From positions 1 through 61,490 of IMG/VR virus record IMGVR_UViG_3300035665_000036: 61,490 nucleotides of DNA. One strand, given 5' to 3'. Positions 34,089 to 42,263 of this stretch are shown piece after piece. Source of the DNA: a virus. The notes beneath the pieces were generated by a model, which saw only the letters and a list, made by a program, of their open reading frames with translations, ran no database searches and was not told the DNA's origin. The translations under genes were made by a program, and so were the position numbers. Position 1 is the stretch's first letter; every line of letters starts with the position of its first letter.

Positions 34089-34371
34089 CCAATGCTCCCA
34101 ATTCAACTGAGGTTTCCATGTAACGTAAGGTTCTGTCTATCTTTTCTGCCATTCGATCTGGATAAGGCTCCACATCCAAACCACAAACGGCTTTCAGCAG
34201 AGCCGTTATTGCAAACACATCAGACAATTCCATTTTCAACTCTTCAAAGTTGGTTCTTGGATAACCTGGTGCAGTGTGATGCGGTGTGAACCTTTGGCAT
34301 TTGGAAACACATTGTTGCACTTCTGCAAGCTCTTCTGACAAACAAGCCAGTAAATATTCTTGAACGTTCAT
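34066..34371 (-). CDS. MazG-like nucleotide pyrophosphohydrolase
   Basis: 101 residues with SEELAEVQQCVSKC and ELSDVFAITALL: the EE-x2-E ... ELSDV metal-binding layout of all-alpha NTP pyrophosphatases. Phage MazG proteins hydrolyse (d)NTPs or alarmones, shaping the nucleotide pool. It overlaps the exonuclease gene. Confidence 0.8.
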   Translation of the reverse strand: MNVQEYLLACLSEELAEVQQCVSKCQRFTPHHTAPGYPRTNFEELKMELSDVFAITALLKAVCGLDVEPYPDRMAEKIDRTLRYMETSVELGALDERPSNN

Positions 34372-34380
34372 TTAATCTCC

Positions 34381-34920
34381 TTAATCAAAAAATGAAACTA
34401 ACACAACTCTGCGATTTTTGCAGTGAAACGGATATCTTCCATGAAACAGGTTTGCTTTGTATAGAAAAATTGAATTTTCAATGGCTGGATTGAAATGCCA
34501 TACTTCAAAATCCTCCATACTATTGAATATCTTGTCTTTAGTCAGTGCCCTGTCCCCATGGGTATTAGACGTGAATAAAGCAGTTCCGCTTTCATTGTCA
34601 GTTTCCAAATACAGCACAGAAGCCCATTTGGGTCTCCTGCCGAATATATTTCCATCAGAATGTATACGAATGCTTGTATCTTTTGTCTCATCGTTCAACC
34701 TTGCGAAAGATGCAATTGTTCTTTGCTGCCTTCCAAGTTCTTTTGACACAGCCAACTCTATACACGACTTTACTCTAAAGCTCAGGTCAGAATAATACAA
34801 GTCAGTACCGCCTATATCAATTGGCGTAAATAAATTATTAGAATACCTATCTTTTACTTGCTCCAGTTCATTGTTAGATAATACATTCTTTATCACCCTA
34901 TAATCATCAATGGATATCAT
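34381..34920 (-). CDS. 2OG-Fe(II) oxygenase-like protein
   Basis: The 179-residue protein has the double-stranded beta-helix signature IRIHSDGNIFG (H-x-D), ANLFHGRYPF (distal His), NRRVVLVSFF (Arg binding 2-oxoglutarate), with WASVLYLETDNESGTALF between. Such enzymes hydroxylate proteins, nucleotides or small molecules using iron and 2-oxoglutarate; the substrate here is unknown. The start at 34920 has GGAG 9-10 bases upstream, inside the end of the DNA polymerase gene, so the two are coupled. Confidence 0.78.
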   Translation of the reverse strand: MISIDDYRVIKNVLSNNELEQVKDRYSNNLFTPIDIGGTDLYYSDLSFRVKSCIELAVSKELGRQQRTIASFARLNDETKDTSIRIHSDGNIFGRRPKWASVLYLETDNESGTALFTSNTHGDRALTKDKIFNSMEDFEVWHFNPAIENSIFLYKANLFHGRYPFHCKNRRVVLVSFFD

Positions 34921-36772
34921 ACCACGAGTCTCCAATTTTACCATCACCGTCCATAATATTAACTCCGAATAGTTTTGGCCCCTCTCTGAAGGCGTTTACT
35001 CCAATTTCTCGTGCTCTTTCTGCATGTTCTTCAGGTACCATGAAGTCTATTTCATCGTGCATGAATATAAGTGGAATATATGGAATATTTTCTTTTTCCA
35101 AGTTTTCCATCGCAAGCATAACCGCTGCACTGCAAGTGATTTTCTCACAAGACTGCAAAAGATATACAAGCAACTTATGAAAGGAATCAACGTAAATGCG
35201 ATTACCAGCGATAGAAGGTATGTAGCCCTCTCCATTTTTACTTGTGCTCCCGTAAATTTTCTCAAGTTTTTCAGTTAACATCTTGAACCCTGGAACAGCC
35301 TTCACAAAGCCTTCCTTAAGTTTCTTGCCTTTTTTATCGTCAAAATATCCAAAGATATAACTCCAAAGTTTTGATCCACTTGCTCCAAACAAGAAAGCAT
35401 ATAGAATACGCTTTGCGACAGATCTTGGCACAACATGGTTAATTCCCATATCAGCAAGTACCCCTGTCAGCGTATCTGCGTTAAACTGATGAATATCTCC
35501 GTGTAGTAGTGTATCAATAAAAGTCTGATCTCCCAAGTAGTGCGCCAAACCTCTGGCTTGATTACCTGCAGAGTCACAACCAACAAGCTTCCAACCAGGA
35601 AGACAGCTGAACAAGCTTCTCATTTCTTTGCCCCACTTGCTGTCAGCAGACGGAACGTTCACGATGATGGAATGTCTGGCTCTCATACTGGGTGTCCCAA
35701 TTGTCATGCAGTCTCCATGAAGTCTGCCATTAGAATCTGTGTTTTCGATCCAACCTTTCAACACAGCCAATCTGGAACTTGCAGTCAAGAAATCAACGTA
35801 AAGTTTACCGTCACCTCCAAGGAATTCTAAACTGTCTTCCGTAATCTTTGGAGACATTTGGATTTTCTTGAATGTAATTGGATCTGTTTTGTAGTTGTAT
35901 TCTGTGGGAACCCAACCATTTCTGAACAGGAAAAGCTTTACGTCGGTGATTGAATCGAGGCTCAATTCTTTGAATTCCACTCTGGAGTATGGTCCAAGAA
36001 TCATTCTTTCTTCACCTTCAAAACCGCTATAAGGATCAATTTCAAACCAGTTTGCAGTGTGAGAATTGTAACAACCTTGCTTAGTCCATTTTGGTTCTTT
36101 CCACTCAACTTTGCCCAACTTCTTATCCTTGGCGACACACTTGATTCCAAGTCTAAAAGACAGTGCAGCATATGCCTTGTCTTTCTCAGCTTCAAGTCTC
36201 TTGACCATCTCAAGAGCATAGTCAAGATCAAATGGCCAACCCTCAAGAGAAGCCACGGCACACCACATAGACACTGCATGTTCGGCCTTGAGATACAATA
36301 CAATTTGAGGTGCTTTTTGCATTAATACAGTCAGCTCATCCACAAGGACATCATAGATCATCAAATTCAGATCCACGTCTCGTTCACCATATTCAAGCAT
36401 TTCTTGACTGAATTGTGTCCAATCATGGAAATCAATTTTTGGAAAACCAAGAGCTTGACCCCACACATCCAAACTATGACCTGCGTTGCCGAATCGCTTA
36501 TAATCTAAAACTTGTGACATTACCAAAGTGTCGTGAATACTGCAGTCTCTTGGCAGTCTCACATTAAATAACTTACGAAGTACCATTAAGTCATAACCAA
36601 TGATGTTATGACCTATCACCAAGGTAGCTTTTTCAAATATTGATTTCCAGCGAAGATCGTCCTCTAAGAAGTATTGTTTATCGCCTGTGTCAATGTCAAT
36701 GATCCACATGAGATGCATCTCCGTGACATCTCTCAGCAGATTATCTGTCTCGATGTCAAAGAGTATTCTCAT
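34907..36772 (-). CDS. DNA polymerase I family (T7 gp5-like)
   Basis: A 621-residue replicative polymerase with 3'-5' exonuclease (MRILFDIETDN, catalytic D7 and E9) and a polymerase domain: motif A VGCDSAGNQARGLAHY, motif B RSVAKRILYAFLFGASGSKL, motif C FMHDEIDFM. It is shorter than T7 gp5 (704). The start at 36772 is preferred over an ATG 6 bases upstream because GGAG is then 8 bases away. Confidence 0.95.
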   Translation of the reverse strand: MRILFDIETDNLLRDVTEMHLMWIIDIDTGDKQYFLEDDLRWKSIFEKATLVIGHNIIGYDLMVLRKLFNVRLPRDCSIHDTLVMSQVLDYKRFGNAGHSLDVWGQALGFPKIDFHDWTQFSQEMLEYGERDVDLNLMIYDVLVDELTVLMQKAPQIVLYLKAEHAVSMWCAVASLEGWPFDLDYALEMVKRLEAEKDKAYAALSFRLGIKCVAKDKKLGKVEWKEPKWTKQGCYNSHTANWFEIDPYSGFEGEERMILGPYSRVEFKELSLDSITDVKLFLFRNGWVPTEYNYKTDPITFKKIQMSPKITEDSLEFLGGDGKLYVDFLTASSRLAVLKGWIENTDSNGRLHGDCMTIGTPSMRARHSIIVNVPSADSKWGKEMRSLFSCLPGWKLVGCDSAGNQARGLAHYLGDQTFIDTLLHGDIHQFNADTLTGVLADMGINHVVPRSVAKRILYAFLFGASGSKLWSYIFGYFDDKKGKKLKEGFVKAVPGFKMLTEKLEKIYGSTSKNGEGYIPSIAGNRIYVDSFHKLLVYLLQSCEKITCSAAVMLAMENLEKENIPYIPLIFMHDEIDFMVPEEHAERAREIGVNAFREGPKLFGVNIMDGDGKIGDSWYDIH

Positions 36773-36971
36773 CGTCATATCTCCATAATACTATTTCTTC
36801 ACCTCTGAGTTCTACCACAATACCAACTGAAATAATACCTAAAAGAGGGAGTAAAATAAAATGAAATATAAAATCTTTCAGTGTAAATTTATACCATACG
36901 TTACATTTATATTCAATGAAGGATGCAATTACACCTAGAATAACCCATATTATCAACAAAGTAGTTAGCAT
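36756..36971 (-). CDS. Two-TM membrane protein (71 aa)
   Basis: Two hydrophobic helices (LLIIWVILGVIASFIEY and FHFILLPLLGIISVGIVVEL) and an acidic tail. It overlaps the DNA polymerase start by 17 bases. Function unknown. Confidence 0.55.
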   Translation of the reverse strand: MLTTLLIIWVILGVIASFIEYKCNVWYKFTLKDFIFHFILLPLLGIISVGIVVELRGEEIVLWRYDDENTL

Positions 36972-37477
36972 CTCTCATCTCCAAAGATTTTTTGAACATC
37001 TTTCGCCAGAATGGGTTGATTATCATTTTCAATGTACATGATCAAGTACTGAAGATAAAATCTCGCCTTTTTGAGTTCTTGCAGCGGTGCATCTTTTTTA
37101 CCATTCCTGTCAAGATATTTCCTGATTTGAAGTTCCAAGGCTGTTTGAAAACTTTTTGGATCTTTCATTGTGGGCAACCTAGACATTGCATCAATCCATT
37201 GATAATCATCAATGTAATTTTGATAATGACTCGGAGTGACTGCATGCACGAATTTTTGACTCCATGCAAAATTCTTTTCAAGCTTGGAACGCCACTCTTC
37301 ATATTCAGCCACCGAATATAATGATCCAACATAATCATCTCCGTTATGTTGTTTTCTGAATACTTGCGTATACCCTGTCTTAATTAAATCTTCGTACGGA
37401 ATTGCATCAAAATTGGTGGTTTTGAGATGAATCTCGCCAGTCTCACTATTTATAAAAACATACTCATAATTGTTCAT
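36965..37477 (-). CDS. DUF3310 / T7 gp1.7-like protein
   Basis: The 170 residues end in VTPSHYQNYIDDYQWIDAMS ... LQIRKYLDRNGKKDAPLQELKKARFYLQYLI, the HY-x-E/D ... KYx-R-x-GKKD ... KA-x-YL pattern of DUF3310 (SaV-like; T7 gp1.7 nucleotide kinase group). This suggests a role in nucleotide metabolism. The start at 37477 follows a terminator hairpin and CAAAGGAGGAA. Confidence 0.75.
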   Translation of the reverse strand: MNNYEYVFINSETGEIHLKTTNFDAIPYEDLIKTGYTQVFRKQHNGDDYVGSLYSVAEYEEWRSKLEKNFAWSQKFVHAVTPSHYQNYIDDYQWIDAMSRLPTMKDPKSFQTALELQIRKYLDRNGKKDAPLQELKKARFYLQYLIMYIENDNQPILAKDVQKIFGDERC

Positions 37478-37491
37478 TTTTCCTCCTTTGG

Positions 37492-37521
37492 AAATAAAAG
37501 GACTACCCGTCAAGGTAGTCC
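37492..37521 (-). terminator. Terminator hairpin with TTTTATTT tail
   Basis: Minus strand GGACTACC pairs with GGTAGTCC around TTGACG, followed by TTTTATTTCC and the next gene's AAAGGAGG. It ends the strong SSB transcript from promoter copy 4. Confidence 0.88.
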
Positions 37522-37534
37522 ATATTTGTGTCAA

Positions 37535-38056
37535 TTAGAATGCTGCAGCAGGTCTTCTTGAAGGTGGTGTTGGAGTTGCCGATGATGTTTCTTCTGAGAA
37601 ACTTTCTTCTTCCTCAGCATCATCGTAAGTTTCGAATCCATCAGAGTTCTGAGACTCATACTTCACGAGTTTCAAGATTTGAACGCCCAGTAGGATTTTG
37701 GCCTTGCTATCTTTTGGAGCCATGAAGCGAATATTGCCCAAAGAGCCGTTACCAATAGACCTTGGATCCACAGGTTGCATTTTACGATCCACAACTTCCA
37801 CAGGCTGATTTTCATTACCATCTTTGGAGTGTGTGTTCTTCTGAATGTTTGCTCTGTAATATAAACCACCGTTGACTTCGTCTTCCTCGGTTGTCACTTT
37901 AAAGCCGTAACCTTCCAATTCTTTCTTGGTGTCTTTGTTACTGGTTCTCATTTGTAATTCCCAGCGAGGATTCACTGTCTGCCCAGCCACTTTTGTGTTA
38001 GGGTGCTTAGGAGATAATTTTGACCACCAGATTTCCACTTCTTTAATAATTGGCAT
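37535..38056 (-). CDS. Single-stranded DNA-binding protein (T7 gp2.5-like)
   Basis: The 173-residue protein has a beta-rich OB-type body with RSIGNGSLGNIRFMA and a long acidic region (DDAEEEESFSEE) ending in Phe, as in gp2.5, where the acidic tail and terminal aromatic contact the polymerase and helicase. It coats single strands during replication. It has a dedicated promoter-like repeat (38088-38105) and terminator (37492-37521), fitting high expression. Confidence 0.82.
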   Translation of the reverse strand: MPIIKEVEIWWSKLSPKHPNTKVAGQTVNPRWELQMRTSNKDTKKELEGYGFKVTTEEDEVNGGLYYRANIQKNTHSKDGNENQPVEVVDRKMQPVDPRSIGNGSLGNIRFMAPKDSKAKILLGVQILKLVKYESQNSDGFETYDDAEEEESFSEETSSATPTPPSRRPAAAF

Positions 38057-38087
38057 AATTCTTTACTCTTTTATAAAATTCACATGA

Positions 38088-38105
38088 GGGTTAATTTAAC
38101 GGGCT
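38088..38105 (-). promoter_or_regulatory. Phage promoter-like repeat, copy 4
   Basis: Minus strand AGCCCGTTAAATTAACCC followed by TCA. ATTAACCCTCA is also the start of the T3 RNA polymerase promoter. It lies 32 bases before the SSB start. Confidence 0.65.
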
Positions 38106-38111
38106 GCCTGA

Positions 38112-38306
38112 TTAAGCATCAAACATTTCATCCCATTCTTCATCTATGATGCCCGACTTTATGAATTCCCGTTGAGCATCAGTTAGATTTGGCATTGCCT
38201 TTTGAATCAATTCACCATTGTACCAGCTATCAAGTTGTTCTTGAGTTACAGGCATTTCAAGTGTTCTTGTTTCTCCAGATATTTTAGAGGTTCTTGTTAT
38301 TAACAT
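38112..38306 (-). CDS. Small conserved phage protein (64 aa)
   Basis: Residues include SGETRTLEMPVTQEQLDSWY and REFIKSGIIDEEWDEMFD, a pattern I have seen in many small phage proteins of unknown role: SG-x-T...WxxG...REFIxxGIxxxEWDxxF. It is the last gene before promoter copy 4. Confidence 0.65.
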   Translation of the reverse strand: MLITRTSKISGETRTLEMPVTQEQLDSWYNGELIQKAMPNLTDAQREFIKSGIIDEEWDEMFDA

Positions 38307-38314
38307 ATTGAACC

Positions 38315-38743
38315 TTAATCTATGGAGTATTGGGCAATTTCTCCGTCATTGGAGAGTCTAATACTTTTTTCAATATTCAAACATGTGTTTGCAATTACGC
38401 GAGGAATGTACCAAATAGGTCCTCCTGCGTTATTTGTGATCATGCAGAATACTGCAAAATTTCCAGAAGCTGTGTACCGCGCTTCGTCAAATGTAGAAGC
38501 TACTTCTGTGATATCTAACCATTTGCTATTGGCTTCATCTTCCACCATTGTGAAAATTTGTTTCAGATCCTCTTCAGTTTCAACCAAAAAGAAATCACCA
38601 CCGTAAAGGCTTATGAAAGATTCGTCTGAAAGGTTCACTCCATCATCTTCGGTGGAATGTACCAAGTTATCGGCTTCCATCAACATTTCTTTTGGACAAC
38701 TTTCGTCCATTCTTATTTGCATTAAGTTTTTATACTGCTTCAT
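38315..38743 (-). CDS. Hypothetical protein (142 aa)
   Basis: AAGGAGAAAGAAA precedes the ATG at 38743. The protein is alpha/beta with LYGGDFFLVETEEDLKQIF and GGPIWYIPRVIANTC. The longer open frame upstream belongs to the overlapping 51-residue gene. Function unknown. Confidence 0.6.
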   Translation of the reverse strand: MKQYKNLMQIRMDESCPKEMLMEADNLVHSTEDDGVNLSDESFISLYGGDFFLVETEEDLKQIFTMVEDEANSKWLDITEVASTFDEARYTASGNFAVFCMITNNAGGPIWYIPRVIANTCLNIEKSIRLSNDGEIAQYSID

Positions 38744-38885
38744 TTTCTTTCTCCTTGAATTCATTTGCCAAACGCACTGTTGTATAACCATCGCGTGAAA
38801 GCTCATTTTCAATTAGCTCGTATTTTCCGATCTCTTTTAGATATTCAACTGCTTTCTCATAACCTTCGGGAGTATACTCAAACAT
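38730..38885 (-). CDS. Small hypothetical protein (51 aa)
   Basis: ATG at 38885 with GGAG 10 bases before gives MFEYTPEGYEKAVEYLKEIG and a further 31 residues. It overlaps the genes on both sides (8 and 14 bases). The arrangement is tight enough to support a real gene. Confidence 0.55.
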   Translation of the reverse strand: MFEYTPEGYEKAVEYLKEIGKYELIENELSRDGYTTVRLANEFKEKENEAV

Positions 38886-39114
38886 CTTTGTGTTTCTCCT
38901 TTCTCATTGTTGTCAAATCATAATAAGCATTTTTCAATGTTACACCTTCAGGCACAAGCTCTTCACCGCCAACTTGCACCACCTTTGCCAGATTGAAACC
39001 AAACCTGTCGGGTATTTCCACGACGACAAGTTGATTTTTAACAGGTGTTTCTCCAAAGTATCTGTATGCGTATGCTCTAGCCCTTCCGGGTTCAAATACT
39101 ACTTTTACTATCAT
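38878..39114 (-). CDS. Small beta-barrel-like protein (78 aa)
   Basis: MIVKVVFEPGRARAYAYRYF and KNQLVVVEIPDRFGFNLAKV suggest a small KOW/SH3-like barrel, a type often seen in phages. It overlaps its neighbours on both sides. Function unknown. Confidence 0.55.
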   Translation of the reverse strand: MIVKVVFEPGRARAYAYRYFGETPVKNQLVVVEIPDRFGFNLAKVVQVGGEELVPEGVTLKNAYYDLTTMRKEKHKDV

Positions 39115-39608
39115 CTGTATTGACCTATAAAATCGCTCATACCCTCTTTTGATGGTATCGGCTCAAACATGTTTAAAGACCATGTTGTGTATTTGCCATC
39201 AGGAAATACAACAAAGCCATGTGTTGAGACTCTTTGGTGCCCTCCATCTTCTTTCGGAAAGATGCAGTCAATAGATCTTCTAACACTCAAGTTTTTACAA
39301 TCTCTTGCTGAATATGAAAATTGATAAAGGATACCGACTGTTTTATGTTTTTTATGTCTCACAAAACAACATTTATCCATAAGCTTATTGGTGAACTTTT
39401 TCAGAGTTGCCTCTGTACCCTTCATAGCTTCCTCACTGAAGCCTCTGTTATGTGCCCACTTCCTGTTGAAAGTTTTGAATCGAAGCTTGGCCATATACCT
39501 TTCAAGTGCAATTATATTCCCTTCATTTGCCAATTCAGCAATTGCACGACTTCTCTTAGTGGATTGCGCTGTTGTACTTGAAATTTTGTTCAAAGGTGTA
39601 TTCTTCAT
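39111..39608 (-). CDS. Basic hypothetical protein (165 aa)
   Basis: Starting at the ATG at 39608 (GGAGATATAAA before it), the protein has a Lys/Arg-rich N-terminal half and a C-terminal half with GGHQRVSTHGFVVFPDGKYTT. Charge suggests nucleic-acid contact. No family recognised. Confidence 0.55.
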   Translation of the reverse strand: MKNTPLNKISSTTAQSTKRSRAIAELANEGNIIALERYMAKLRFKTFNRKWAHNRGFSEEAMKGTEATLKKFTNKLMDKCCFVRHKKHKTVGILYQFSYSARDCKNLSVRRSIDCIFPKEDGGHQRVSTHGFVVFPDGKYTTWSLNMFEPIPSKEGMSDFIGQYR

Positions 39609-39622
39609 TTTATATCTCCTGT

Positions 39623-39991
39623 TTAACAAATTGGACCTCTTTCTTTGAAAGAGTAATTATCTACATCTCTAAACGCTTCTTCCCATGTTATAAATTTTGC
39701 ATCTCCATTTTCAAACAATGTTTTCAAACTGGGGTTACGTCCTTTTATATCATAATGCACTCCACCATACTCAACCCATACATGAGATATTTCGCAACTA
39801 CTTACAAGTCTGCTACCAGCGAATGCATACCATAGCACCAATGCAAAATTGGCGCAATTACCTTTTGAAAATATTTCAGCTGTAATTTGACTAGTACCTC
39901 CTTCTTCACTGCCTCTTATAAGACGTATCATTTTGTCGATTGTGACTAACCTGTGCCATTCGTCTTCTGTACATTTACTTGCGGGTTTCAT
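39623..39991 (-). CDS. Putative papain/transglutaminase-fold protein
   Basis: The order GNCANFALVLWYAF (Cys), ISHVWVEYGG (His), VHYDIKGRN (Asp) suggests a papain-like or transglutaminase-like Cys-His-Asp triad. The 122 residues are small for a protease, so it may be a deamidase, hydrolase or inactive relative. TAGGAG precedes the ATG. It is the first gene after the RNA polymerase. Confidence 0.55.
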   Translation of the reverse strand: MKPASKCTEDEWHRLVTIDKMIRLIRGSEEGGTSQITAEIFSKGNCANFALVLWYAFAGSRLVSSCEISHVWVEYGGVHYDIKGRNPSLKTLFENGDAKFITWEEAFRDVDNYSFKERGPIC

Positions 39992-40000
39992 TATTAACTC

Positions 40001-41071
40001 CTATGCAAAACAATATTCTGAGTCTAAAATTAAATTTAAGTCGAGCGTACCTATTTCTACATTACTAATATCTCCTTGTATATCATCCATAAGACTATTG
40101 AGAGGATCATTTGCATATAACTCCACAAATGTCTCTCTCACCAATTTAAACAGCTTCGGCATATCAGCTAACAAACATCCAAATGAATCATGTATGGTTG
40201 TCATTGGAAAATCAGCTCTGTATACCGTCAATGCCAAGTGTGCTGCATCCAAGCTGTGAATACAATTTGGACTCGCCCCTTGAGCTTGCTTACCTTTTGA
40301 TGGCACATGATCTTCAATGAAACACACTGCCAGTTGAAGCGTATTTTCAAAGTAACCTGAGCTGTTTCTTAAACCCAATGGCGGTCCATATTGCACCCAG
40401 ATTTTCTTCACTTTTCCCTCTGTATAGTGTTGTACCACAGGAAAATTGGTTATTGGAACAGTCCAAGAAAGAAATCTTTCTTCTGCTTCCGCCTTTTTGC
40501 CTGCTTCTTCAAATACAGTTAAGAGCTGCATAGGGCGTTCCAAGGCCGCTTTGCAAGTCTCCAGCACCATTCTGCCCATATAAGAACCCCACTTATGTTC
40601 CATAAATAGTAGAAGATCTATACCATGTTTTCTTGCATCATCAATTTGTTGTTGACCAAGCCCATATGCAGTTCCGCCATACGGCAACGTCATTACATTT
40701 CTTTTGACAACTTTTCTACGTTGTTTTACGTCTTTAACTCTGCACCAATATATAGGTGCAATTTTAGGTATTATATCTATGTTTTTGTCTCTAAATTCAC
40801 GAATACGCTCTAAAAGTTCTTTTCTTTGTTCACTTTTAAATTCAGCATTGTAAATATCCTTTTTCAATTGTATTAATGTATCTATTACAGTTTCGGCTTC
40901 TCCAATTTCTTTTTTGGTGAATTTTGATTTTTCAATTTCCAGCTTATCCCACACATAATCTGCAACATATTTATATAGATCTCCAGGCAACTCAAGAGGT
41001 ACTAAATTAACGTGCGGTGCAGTTATTTCATCTTTTGTAAGTGCAGATAAATGTTGACTACCGTTGTTCGA
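40001..41071 (-). CDS. T7-type RNA polymerase, exon 3
   Basis: This exon encodes residues 394-749 of the spliced polymerase. It starts SNNGSQHLSAL, the second half of motif A, and contains motif B R-KVVK516-RNVMTLPY524-G (T7 R-x3-K-x3-M-x3-YG exactly) and motif C TIH-D688-SFG. The TTG that opens the frame as an ORF (41072-41074) is the intron's last three bases, not a start. The enzyme transcribes phage genes from its own promoters. Confidence 0.93.
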   Translation of the reverse strand, partial: SNNGSQHLSALTKDEITAPHVNLVPLELPGDLYKYVADYVWDKLEIEKSKFTKKEIGEAETVIDTLIQLKKDIYNAEFKSEQRKELLERIREFRDKNIDIIPKIAPIYWCRVKDVKQRRKVVKRNVMTLPYGGTAYGLGQQQIDDARKHGIDLLLFMEHKWGSYMGRMVLETCKAALERPMQLLTVFEEAGKKAEAEERFLSWTVPITNFPVVQHYTEGKVKKIWVQYGPPLGLRNSSGYFENTLQLAVCFIEDHVPSKGKQAQGASPNCIHSLDAAHLALTVYRADFPMTTIHDSFGCLLADMPKLFKLVRETFVELYANDPLNSLMDDIQGDISNVEIGTLDLNLILDSEYCFA

Positions 41072-41828
41072 CAATATCTTCGATAGTGGTCGTTATGCAC
41101 TATCCGCTTGGCGGCTAAATATGTGTCCAACTCTTGCCTACTCGTATTGAGTAAATACAACCACAAGAAACTCCAAAAAGCTTGCCTATTTCAGTATTTG
41201 AATAGCCATTTTTTATGAGTTTTTTTATTTCAATTACATCATCATTGGTCAGTTTTACAGCCTTTCCTGCCTTTCTGTTTTCACCGATACTGTGTAAACC
41301 TGTTTTAAAAGCATGCCTGTGATTGTCACCAACCGACATCCATTCTAAATTAGAAACCTCGTTGTTGGTTTTTATACCGTCAATATGATTAACTGTCTCT
41401 AATTTATCGGGATTTTCTAAAAATGCTTCCGCAACAAGTCTGTGTACTTTTCTTGTCAGTGCCTTACCTTTTACGTGAAGTGTCACCAACTCATAGCCAT
41501 AGCGATCAAGCCTTGTTCTCATTATCAAATTTCTTTTATTGCTTATAACTATTCCATCATAAGTGATAGAATACTCTCCGTTTGTATTTTCTATTTCTTT
41601 TATCATTTTAATTACCTTGTTTAAATAAAAATCAGCCGCCAAGCTGCTGCAAATTACTCTGCAGATGAGACTATATCTTGCATAATAAATATGCCCCTGT
41701 GTTTCGAGCCACTCGGCCCTACATAATAGTCGTTACACCTAAGAACGTCTGAGGACGTTATTTTGGCTCGGTATTGTCCTTTGCAGGAGTTTCACCGAAT
41801 TTACAGGATTTAACGACGGCTCTTACAA
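41072..41828 (-). ncRNA. Group I intron 2 of the RNA polymerase gene
   Basis: The 757-base intron is inserted between the Gly and Ser of motif A (DG|SNNG). Core elements: P AAATTCGGTGAAAC (41789-41802), Q GACAATACCGAGCC (41765-41778), R GTAACGACTATT (41725-41736), S CAAGATATAGTCTC (41667-41680). The 5' exon ends in U (GACGGT) and the intron in G (GATATTG). Splicing restores CFVDGSNNGSQH, the complete catalytic motif. The endonuclease ORF lies after S, in a P9-type extension. Confidence 0.92.
41115..41606 (-). CDS. HNH homing endonuclease in RNAP intron 2
   Basis: 163 residues with a small N-terminal beta domain (YSITYDGIVISNKRN), an HNH core (KVHRLVAEAF, VNHIDGIKTNNEVSNLEWM) and a C-terminal helix-turn-helix for target binding (YSNTEIGKLFGVSCGCIYSI). 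It would cut intronless RNAP genes. ATG at 41606 has AAGGTAATTAAA before it. Confidence 0.9.
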   Translation of the reverse strand: MIKEIENTNGEYSITYDGIVISNKRNLIMRTRLDRYGYELVTLHVKGKALTRKVHRLVAEAFLENPDKLETVNHIDGIKTNNEVSNLEWMSVGDNHRHAFKTGLHSIGENRKAGKAVKLTNDDVIEIKKLIKNGYSNTEIGKLFGVSCGCIYSIRVGKSWTHI

Positions 41829-42263
41829 ACCGTCAACAAAGCACTCTAAACTTGAAGAATACCCAAAATCATTGAATGGATCTAGATGGAATCCATGCTT
41901 TATTTGCCACTCTCTCAATTTTTTAAGCTCATTACATGCCGCAAGGAATTGCCAAGGTTTATCTGCTTTCATCCAGCCTTGATTCACCTTGGGTTGCATT
42001 GCGTAATCAAGTAATATGTCTTCATTATCTGTGGACCATAAATACCTGTCCTTGAGTGGAATCTTATCCGTTTTTGCCCCGTCTTCTCTTCCAGATGCTC
42101 CTGCCCAATTTGAAGCAATACTGACCATAAGCCAAAAGAAACCCTCCTTTCCAATCTCCTTTTTGTCTTCTCTCAGCAAAAGACCTTTTGCTAAGTCAGT
42201 ACCTTGTTCATGAAAATAAGCTGTTGCTGGATATCTTCTACCACGGAAGTCATAATAATAACG
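41829..42263 (-). CDS. T7-type RNA polymerase, exon 2
   Basis: This 145-codon exon starts RYYYDFRGRRYP, the DxRGR element that contacts the DNA-RNA hybrid, and HEQGTDLAKGLL, close to T7 NPQGNDMTKGLL. It ends at the catalytic Asp of motif A (FVD392-G). The frame is open upstream into intron 1, but those residues are intron. Confidence 0.93.

Noticed and set aside
41072-41074. TTG as a real start for a separate C-terminal RNAP fragment
   Set aside because: It is the intron's terminal triplet, has no ribosome site, and a fragment without the catalytic Asp would be useless.
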